Assembly (NCBI GenBank): GCA_019309605.1 | Contig: JAFDFW010000085.1 | Location: forward strand, 1-7,489 | Length of the DNA stretch: 7,489 nucleotides | Reading direction: 5' to 3' | Source: Deltaproteobacteria bacterium | GTDB taxonomy: Bacteria > Myxococcota_A > Polyangia > Polyangiales > Houyiibacteriaceae | Shown: in pieces, positions 1-5,626 of the stretch | How positions within the stretch are numbered: position 1 is the first letter of the stretch | Layout: each line of letters opens with the position of its first letter | The notes under the pieces: generated by a model | Told to the model about the DNA's origin: nothing | Database searches by the model: none | What the model saw: only the letters and a program-made list of their open reading frames with translations | Position numbers and translations under genes: made by a program

Positions 1-188
1 CCGAGGAAGCGCACGTACGGGACGAGCTGCGTGGCATGACTTACGGGGAGGTCGGCATCCGGCATCGCGATTCCAAGCCCAGCGACTATGGCGGTCGTGG
101 CGCGAAATGGCTAGGCGCGAAAAGCGCTGGTGGGGAGGGCATTCCTGAGTATGTTCGTTCCTTCGATTCGCAAAGGAGCACAATCGGC
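1..188. other. 5' flank with no assignable gene; one plus frame open into the AcnX gene
   Basis: This segment precedes the first confident start codon. The plus frame beginning at base 3 has no stop and reads straight into the aconitase X gene; its first 30 or so codons have G or C in most third positions, as real genes here do. The frame beginning at base 1 stops at 37-39 and the frame beginning at base 2 stops at 146-148. The segment could hold the 3' end of an upstream gene (for example the frame ending at 148, 40 bases before the AcnX start), or an N-terminal extension of AcnX. I do not recognise the translation in any frame, and I see no convincing -35/-10 promoter. A Shine-Dalgarno sequence at 172-178 argues that translation of AcnX starts at 189. 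Confidence 0.35.
172..178 (+). promoter_or_regulatory. Shine-Dalgarno site of the AcnX large-subunit gene
   Basis: AAAGGAG lies 10 bases before the ATG at 189. This decides the start. The in-frame ATG at 36 has no comparable site, and the ATG at 300, where family similarity begins, is preceded by CATCCGAAG with no purine-rich ribosome site. Confidence 0.65.
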
Positions 189-1589
189 ATGGCGACCCAC
201 CAGCTCAACGGACAAATCGGTACCGACCCGAACTTCACGCCGACGACGCACACCGGTCATTCGCGGAAGCATGCCAAAGCCTCGCACGAGCATCCGAAGA
301 TGAAGCTCACGGCGGAGGAGCAGGAGATCTATGACGGCAAGAAGGGTGACGTCCTGCAGAAGGCCATCAAGACCGTGGTGGCCTACGGGGAGCTCTTCGG
401 TGCGCAGAAGCTCGTCGATCTCGGAGGCGCGCCGCACCTCGCGGTGAGTTGGGGGAGTGATGGCGTCGAGCCTCTGCTGAAGATCTACAAGCAACTCGCC
501 GAGGCCGGGTTGAAAACATATGCGCCGTTCACGGCCGACCCGAAGCCGATGGATCCCGTACACCTTCCGGTCACCGATCAGGAACAGGCGGCCGTCGACA
601 AGATCTACAACCGCATGGATGAGCTCGCTGAGCTCAACATGAAGCTCGGCATGCGAAGCAAGAAAGACTGGAGCTGCGCCTGCTACCTGCCCGAGATGGG
701 CAACACGCCGAGCCGCGGCGACAATCTTGCGTGGTCGGAGTCCTCGGCGATCAATTATGTGAACTCCGTCATTGGCGCGCGCACCAATCGGAATTCCATG
801 GGCGTCGACATGCTCTGCGACATTCTTGGGAAAGCCCCCCAGTTCGGATTGCTGACAGACGAGGGGCGTCAGGCTGTCTGGTTGATCGAGGTCAAGACCA
901 CGAAGCTGCCCCATCCCGAAATGATCGGCTCGGCGATCGGGCTCAAGTGCATGGAAGACGTTCCCTACATTACGGGGATGGACCGGTTCATCTCGGGAAT
1001 CGACGAGCAGAGCAGCGGCTACCTCAAGGACCTGGGGGCGGCCACGGCCAGCAACGGTGCGCTCGGCCTCTACCACATGGAAGGCGTGACCCCGGAGGCC
1101 GTCGACAAGGGACGTGCGCTTCTCAATGAGGGATATCAAACGTACGTGATCGATGATGCCGAGCTCGAGCGTATCTACAAAACGTATCCCAACCTCTGGA
1201 AAGACAAGCACGGCACGCCACAGCGGGTGTTCCTGGGATGCCCCCACATGAGCTACGGCCAGATGGTCGAGTGGGGCAAGCGCATCGTCGACGCGATGGA
1301 GAAGGCCGGGAAAGATAAGATCGGCGTCCCGAGCTACATGTTTGGCTCGCAGTACGTGAAGGACGCCTTCGAGAAGAAAAACCCGGAGGTGGCGAAAAAA
1401 CTGAAGGGCTACGGCGTCTCCATTCCCATCAACTGCCCCATGATGTGGTGCTCCACGCCCGTGGAGGGCGCGGAGCTCGTTGCGACCAACTCCAACAAGA
1501 CGCGCGTCTACACCACCGCGCGATTCTTCTTCGACGATGTTCTCACCGAGCTGATCGTCACCGGTACACTTCCAGCCGACGTCGCCTAG
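189..1589 (+). CDS. Aconitase X large (catalytic) subunit, DUF521 family hydro-lyase
   Basis: This 466-residue protein is the catalytic subunit of a two-subunit aconitase X, a cytoplasmic iron-sulfur or iron hydro-lyase. The family is recognised from the start of the core at residue 38 (MKLTAEEQEIYDGKKGD), the signature at about 180-200 (LAWSESSAINYVNSVIGART), the LGCPH motif at 349-353 and the C-terminal INCPMMWC region at 414-421. Likely metal-ligand cysteines are C163 (or C165), C351 and C416, inferred from their place in these motifs. Characterised relatives are bacterial cis-3-hydroxy-L-proline dehydratase and archaeal mevalonate-5-phosphate dehydratase. Two things are odd. A 37-residue N-terminal extension rich in histidine (H21, H24, H28, H33, H35) precedes the core. 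Also CACYLP replaces the usual C-x-P-Y type motif, and the N-terminal substrate region reads GGAPHLAVSWG rather than the SSAHVSG-like form I recall. The family is secure; the substrate is not. The small subunit follows after 41 bases. The start at 189 is supported by the Shine-Dalgarno site; an in-frame ATG at 36 would add 51 unrecognised residues. Confidence 0.92.
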   Translation: MATHQLNGQIGTDPNFTPTTHTGHSRKHAKASHEHPKMKLTAEEQEIYDGKKGDVLQKAIKTVVAYGELFGAQKLVDLGGAPHLAVSWGSDGVEPLLKIYKQLAEAGLKTYAPFTADPKPMDPVHLPVTDQEQAAVDKIYNRMDELAELNMKLGMRSKKDWSCACYLPEMGNTPSRGDNLAWSESSAINYVNSVIGARTNRNSMGVDMLCDILGKAPQFGLLTDEGRQAVWLIEVKTTKLPHPEMIGSAIGLKCMEDVPYITGMDRFISGIDEQSSGYLKDLGAATASNGALGLYHMEGVTPEAVDKGRALLNEGYQTYVIDDAELERIYKTYPNLWKDKHGTPQRVFLGCPHMSYGQMVEWGKRIVDAMEKAGKDKIGVPSYMFGSQYVKDAFEKKNPEVAKKLKGYGVSIPINCPMMWCSTPVEGAELVATNSNKTRVYTTARFFFDDVLTELIVTGTLPADVA

Positions 1590-1630
1590 GCGGAAACGAA
1601 AACCAATCAAGGTAAGAAAGGATTTCAGCG

Positions 1631-2077
1631 ATGGCTACAGCGACATTCAAAGGACGACCGGCGGTGCCCGGCAACGTAGAAGGCTCGGCGGAGGTTTCAC
1701 ACATCGGATTCAATACCTGCGCCACCTATGTCGACGTCTTGATTGCAGGCTCCGATTCCGGGGTCTGTCAGGACCACGACAACAAGGACCTGTTCGGACA
1801 TGACCTCGCGGACAAAATCGTGTGCATCCCGCAGACCATCGGTTCGAGCAGCGCAGCAACCCTGTTCATGATCATCCTCGACAAGGGTATCGCCCCCAAG
1901 GCCATGCTCTTCGCGAACCACATCGACTCGCTGGCAGCCTGCGGCATCCTCATGGGAGACAACTGGCTCGGCAAACGCATCGTCACCGTGGACCTGCTGG
2001 GCGACGACTTCCTCGATGCAGTCAAGACCGGAGACAAAGTGAAGGTTCACGAGGACGGGACGATTGAGGTAGGCTGA
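1631..2077 (+). CDS. Aconitase X small (swivel) subunit, DUF126 family
   Basis: This 148-residue protein is the swivelling-domain partner of the AcnX large subunit encoded just upstream; in the family the two chains (or one fused chain) together make the active site. Visible signatures are VPGNVEGSAEV at 12-22, the GSSS motif at 71-74 (the conserved serine-rich loop that supplies a catalytic serine in AcnX) and the KGIAPKAMLFANHIDSLAACG stretch at 85-105. The usual loop of the form TG-I-D--HP--G is changed here to SGVCQDHDNKDLFG (43-56), keeping the glycine and aspartate but introducing a cysteine. With four cysteines (30, 46, 65, 104) the subunit is cysteine-rich for its size. A ribosome site, GAAAGGA at 1616-1622, lies 8 bases before the ATG. 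The stop is 13 bases before the transporter gene, so translation is probably coupled. Length is typical for a stand-alone DUF126 subunit with a short C-terminal tail. Confidence 0.9.
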   Translation: MATATFKGRPAVPGNVEGSAEVSHIGFNTCATYVDVLIAGSDSGVCQDHDNKDLFGHDLADKIVCIPQTIGSSSAATLFMIILDKGIAPKAMLFANHIDSLAACGILMGDNWLGKRIVTVDLLGDDFLDAVKTGDKVKVHEDGTIEVG

Positions 2078-2090
2078 CGCGCCTGCCACC

Positions 2091-4256
2091 ATGCCAAGCG
2101 CGCCGCCAGAGCTGTCTGCCAACGCGAAAGAGGCCATCAAGGTCGGTCTCGCGATCGTGATCACGTACGGGCTCGCGCTGCGATTCGCATGGATGAGCCC
2201 CACCTGGGCCGCGATTGCGGTGGCGTTCATCAGCCAACCTGGGGAAGGGCAGTCGCTTTACAAGGGCATGCTGCGCGCCGTGGGAACATTCGTGGCGTTC
2301 TTCTGGGGTCTCTTCCTCTTGGCCTTGTTCCCCCAGGATCGCTGGCTGCTCCTCATCGCGACCTCTCCCGTCCTTGGGTACTTCACCTATCGAATGAAAG
2401 GTCAGAACGACTACCTCTGGTTCGTTGCCGGATTCGTCACGCCGATGATCATCATGGCGGGCCCCAGTGCGCCAGGGCATGCCTTCGAGTTCGCGTCGTA
2501 CCGTACCCTTGAAACCCTGATCGGCATCGGGGTGTGGGCTCTGATCTCGACGTTTATCTGGCCCGTGACGAATCTGGGCACTCTGAAGTCCGCAACGGAT
2601 AAGTTGCTCGCGACGCAGCAGAAGGTGCTCGAGGGTTGCCATCAAGCTGTGATCGGTAACAGCCCCGCGAACCCGCTTCCCTCTCTTCAGAGCCAGGAGG
2701 CCCAGCTGGTCACCCAGGTCGGCTCGCTCATCGACGTCGTTGCCGCGGAGACCTACGAAGTTCGTGGAGTCCGCAACTCTTGGAAGCGTCTGCACACAGG
2801 GGCACTTTCTTTCATGCAGGCATCGAACCGTTTGCAGTTTGGCGCGCGAGATCTCCAGCAGGTCGCCATGCAGGCCGTGCTCCCCGGCCTTGGAGAATTC
2901 TTTTCCGAGCTGGATGCCCGGCTTGCGGAGGCACAGAGCCTACTCGTGGGGAAGCCTCCCGCGCGACAGTGTCAACAAGTCTCGCTTGAAGTGACTACCA
3001 ATGCGCTAGACGGTCTTGATCACTTCCAGAAGGCAGCGGTGCTCGCTGCGAAGATTGAGCTCGAGTCCCTCGACACGCACACCAGATCGACGGTCGAGTG
3101 CTTTCAGGAAATCAAGGGGCACGAAACTCCCGAGTCGAATGCTTCCGTCGCATCGGCTCGTGGCAAGATCCGCGGTCCGTTGGGTTTCAAGCCCATCGAC
3201 CGAGACCAGCTCACGGCTGCTGTCGTGGTCGTGATCTCGATGTGGGCCGGATTTCTGATCTGGGTCTACATCAACCCGCCCGGGCACGTGTCTTGGTTCC
3301 AGTTCATTCCAAACCTCATGCTCGCCGTCATGCGAGGCCCTCAAATGAGGTTCTTTCCGCTCAAGGGATTCGCCTACGCCTATCTGGTCGGCATGGCGGT
3401 GTATGTGTTCATCATGCCGCAGTTATCTGGTTTCGCAGAGCTCGGGCTGCTGCTCTTCGCGTTTTCGTTCATCACCGTCTATTACTTTCCCCACGCGACG
3501 CCAGCATTCTTTCTGGCGATGTTCACCATGTTTGGGATTTCCAACCAGCAGACCTACGACGTTGCAAGCATGATGAACATGTACCTGTTCACCATGGGCG
3601 GGATCCTGCTGGTCTACGCGCTGAGCTACCTGGTCGGCTCACCGCGTCAGGAGAAGACCTTCTTGCGTATGGCGGCGCGCTTTTTTCGGAGCTGTGAGTA
3701 TCTGACGTCGCACTGGGCGGACCCGACGTCGTTGCTCGGTCGGATGAAGGAAGCGTACCATCGACGAGAGGTCCAAACCGTGCCTCAAAAGATGGCGCTC
3801 TGGGGCGATCAAATCGATGCGAAGAGATTTCCGAAGAATAGTCCCGAGCAAGTGACGAAGCTCGTGGCAAGCCTGCAGGTGATCGCCTATCGGATCGAAG
3901 ATCTAATCCAACTGAGGGGCGCTCAACAGGCCGATCTCGCGGTTCGCGAGATCGGTGACGACATGCGGCAGTGGCGCGAGGTGGTCGACGCAGCGTTCCG
4001 ACAGTGGTCCGAGGTTCCCGAAGCGGACCCAGGACATGATCTCCGAGAGCGAGTTTCGGATCGCCTCGCCAAATTGAATGACCGCATTCAGCAATTGGTG
4101 GAGCACGCTCGCCCGGGGGAAGTCGGCGACGCGGAAACCCGAAGCTTCTATCAGCTTCTCGGTACCTACCGTGGCCTCACCGAGGCTGGAGTCGCGTACG
4201 CAGGCGTGGCGCGCAAGATCGACTGGGCCGAGTGGCGGGAAGAACGTTTCGAGTGA
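2091..4256 (+). CDS. FUSC family (AaeB-like) inner-membrane efflux transporter
   Basis: This 721-residue integral membrane protein is the transport component of a tripartite efflux pump; relatives such as AaeB export aromatic carboxylic acids, and the family is named after fusaric acid resistance. It has the typical two-bundle plan. About six hydrophobic helices lie between residues 15 and 160, with the characteristic PTWAAIAVAFISQPGEGQSL stretch (37-56). A mainly soluble, helical stretch follows at about 165-370, then a second bundle of about six helices at 373-515 and a soluble C-terminal region to 721. It is somewhat longer than E. coli AaeB. The start has no good ribosome site: the nearest purine run (GAGGT, 2066-2070) is 20 bases away inside the preceding gene, so reinitiation from the AcnX small-subunit stop is likely. 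The genes after it encode the remaining pump parts. The substrate cannot be read from sequence; an organic acid related to the AcnX reaction is my inference from context. Confidence 0.93.
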   Translation: MPSAPPELSANAKEAIKVGLAIVITYGLALRFAWMSPTWAAIAVAFISQPGEGQSLYKGMLRAVGTFVAFFWGLFLLALFPQDRWLLLIATSPVLGYFTYRMKGQNDYLWFVAGFVTPMIIMAGPSAPGHAFEFASYRTLETLIGIGVWALISTFIWPVTNLGTLKSATDKLLATQQKVLEGCHQAVIGNSPANPLPSLQSQEAQLVTQVGSLIDVVAAETYEVRGVRNSWKRLHTGALSFMQASNRLQFGARDLQQVAMQAVLPGLGEFFSELDARLAEAQSLLVGKPPARQCQQVSLEVTTNALDGLDHFQKAAVLAAKIELESLDTHTRSTVECFQEIKGHETPESNASVASARGKIRGPLGFKPIDRDQLTAAVVVVISMWAGFLIWVYINPPGHVSWFQFIPNLMLAVMRGPQMRFFPLKGFAYAYLVGMAVYVFIMPQLSGFAELGLLLFAFSFITVYYFPHATPAFFLAMFTMFGISNQQTYDVASMMNMYLFTMGGILLVYALSYLVGSPRQEKTFLRMAARFFRSCEYLTSHWADPTSLLGRMKEAYHRREVQTVPQKMALWGDQIDAKRFPKNSPEQVTKLVASLQVIAYRIEDLIQLRGAQQADLAVREIGDDMRQWREVVDAAFRQWSEVPEADPGHDLRERVSDRLAKLNDRIQQLVEHARPGEVGDAETRSFYQLLGTYRGLTEAGVAYAGVARKIDWAEWREERFE

Positions 4257-4263
4257 TCGAGGA

Positions 4264-4270
4264 TAGGAGG
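4264..4270 (+). promoter_or_regulatory. Shine-Dalgarno site of the DUF1656 gene
   Basis: TAGGAGG lies 4 bases before the ATG at 4275. It is the strongest ribosome site in the operon and sits in the 18-base gap after the transporter stop. It may also serve the downstream adaptor gene, which has no site of its own, through coupled translation. Confidence 0.65.
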
Positions 4271-4274
4271 ACAC

Positions 4275-4487
4275 ATGAATTTCATTCCAAGTGAGCTCGC
4301 CATTGGAGGCGTCTACATGCCTCCGCTGCTCGTCGTATCGATCCTCGGGAGCGTGGCCGCGGCCTTCACGGCACAGCAACTCAATCGCCGTCGCCTTTCA
4401 GACGGCTTCTTTTACCCGCCGTTGGTGTTCGTTGCGATGGCGGTCATTTACACGGTGGTCATTGGGACCTTCTTCATTCCGGTGTGA
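4275..4487 (+). CDS. DUF1656 (AaeX-like) small inner-membrane protein
   Basis: This 70-residue protein has two hydrophobic helices, about 14-33 and 48-67, joined by a basic loop (QQLNRRRLSD, 34-43). Size, the opening PSELAIGGVYMPPLL, the FFYPPLVFVAM segment and the position between a FUSC transporter and an HlyD-type adaptor all match the DUF1656 family, which includes AaeX of the E. coli aaeXAB operon. The role of these proteins is unsettled; they are assumed to be accessory parts of the pump. A strong Shine-Dalgarno site precedes the ATG. Its TGA stop overlaps the GTG start of the adaptor gene within GTGA (4484-4487). No signal peptide is expected. Confidence 0.9.
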   Translation: MNFIPSELAIGGVYMPPLLVVSILGSVAAAFTAQQLNRRRLSDGFFYPPLVFVAMAVIYTVVIGTFFIPV

Positions 4488-5626
4488 GCATGGACAAGAA
4501 AAAGAAATATCTCGCAACCGGGGCGGTCGTACTGCTTGCAGTCGTCCTCGCCCTACTCAAGTACTGGGACTACGTGGTGAACCCCTGGACTCGTGACGGG
4601 CAGGTGCAAGCAAACGTGATCCAAATTGCTCCTCGGGTTTCAGGCCCCATCGTCGACTTGCCGATCAAGGACAATCAGTTCGTCGAGGCCGGTGACGTGC
4701 TGTTCCAAATCGATCCGCGGACCTTCAAGGTTGCACTCGATCAAGCCAAAGCGGAGCTCGACGACACAGGCAACAGCAACGAGGCGCTTGCCGAGCAGGT
4801 CGCGGCGTCAGAAGCGGCAGTCGAAGCGGCACGGCACGCCGTGACTCAGGCCGCGAGCGGGATCAAAGAAGCCGAGGCGGACCTCGTGAGGAACCAGAGG
4901 GAGTACAAACGCCAGCAGGAGATGCTGCCGCGCAAGGCGACCTCGCAAAAGTCGCTGGACTACGCCAAGGCGAACTACCAGGTTTCACAGCAGGAGCGTA
5001 GGACGGCCATCGCCGGTGTGGCGCAGGCGAAGGCAAATCTCCGCCAGGCGGAGGCCAATCTCGCGGAGGCGGAGGCGAATCTCGGGGCAGCGGGTGCCGA
5101 GAATCCGCGAATTCGAGCGGCGCAGGCCGCCGTCGAACAAGCCGAGCTCGATCTAGAGTTCACTACCGTCAAAGCGCCAGTGGACGGTTACATCACCAAC
5201 CTTTCGATTCGCAAAGGAAGCCAAATGGTCGCCAACCAGCCCGTATTGGCGCTGGTCGACATCAACAGCTACTGGATTGAGGCTTACTTCCGCGAGAACT
5301 ACATCGAGAACATCGCGCCTGGCGATCGGGCCGTGGTCACGTTGATGTCCTACCCGGACCAGCCGCTCGCGGGCAGGGTGCAAAGCATTGCGTGGGGGAT
5401 TGCGCAGCAGGATGGGAGCAGCGGCTATGAGCTGCTCCCCAACGTGGCGCCCACCTTCGAGTGGATTCGGCTGGCACAACGAATTCCCGTCAGCGTGCAT
5501 CTCACCGACGTGCCCGAAGGCGTGGCGTTGCGTGTCGGCACGACCTGTTCGGTGCTCGTCGAAACAGGCACGGCCGATGAGCAAGCCGAGACGTCACCGA
5601 CCGCCGCACCAAGGCTTCTCCAATGA
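4484..5626 (+). CDS. HlyD/AaeA-type periplasmic adaptor (membrane fusion protein)
   Basis: This 380-residue adaptor bridges the FUSC transporter and the outer-membrane channel. A basic N-terminus (MDKKKKY) and one anchor helix (about 9-27) are followed by the split biotinyl-lipoyl domain: first half about 43-80 (VIQIAPRVSGPIVDLPI, then GDVLFQIDPRTF), second half about 227-260 (TTVKAPVDGYITNLSIRKG). Between them lies a long alpha-helical hairpin (about 84-225) rich in Ala, Glu and Gln, including three tandem heptads beginning ANL (184-204). A beta-barrel domain follows (about 261-345, with YWIEAYFRENYIENI). E. coli AaeA is about 310 residues, so the hairpin and tail are longer here. The first codon is GTG at 4484, overlapping the preceding stop by 4 bases; ATG at 4490 is an equally possible start two codons later, and neither has its own ribosome site. 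The stop overlaps the next start in ATGA (5623-5626). Confidence 0.93.
   Translation: MSMDKKKKYLATGAVVLLAVVLALLKYWDYVVNPWTRDGQVQANVIQIAPRVSGPIVDLPIKDNQFVEAGDVLFQIDPRTFKVALDQAKAELDDTGNSNEALAEQVAASEAAVEAARHAVTQAASGIKEAEADLVRNQREYKRQQEMLPRKATSQKSLDYAKANYQVSQQERRTAIAGVAQAKANLRQAEANLAEAEANLGAAGAENPRIRAAQAAVEQAELDLEFTTVKAPVDGYITNLSIRKGSQMVANQPVLALVDINSYWIEAYFRENYIENIAPGDRAVVTLMSYPDQPLAGRVQSIAWGIAQQDGSSGYELLPNVAPTFEWIRLAQRIPVSVHLTDVPEGVALRVGTTCSVLVETGTADEQAETSPTAAPRLLQ
5047..5084 (+). repeat. 21-base tandem duplication encoding coiled-coil heptads
   Basis: GGCGGAGGCCAATCTCG (5047-5063) recurs with one change as GGCGGAGGCGAATCTCG (5068-5084). The 21-base period equals seven codons and encodes successive heptads of the adaptor's helical hairpin (ANLRQAE, ANLAEAE, ANLGAAG). 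It looks like heptad growth by in-frame duplication. Confidence 0.7.

Noticed and set aside
111..1610. A 499-codon open frame on the minus strand opposite the AcnX large-subunit gene
   Set aside because: It mirrors a gene with clear family signatures; long antisense frames are common opposite GC-rich genes. The translation is Arg/Val/Leu/His-rich with no recognisable domain.
2022..2795. A 257-codon minus-strand frame opposite the start of the FUSC gene
   Set aside because: It is antisense to the clear first membrane bundle of the transporter, and the translation is charged and domainless.
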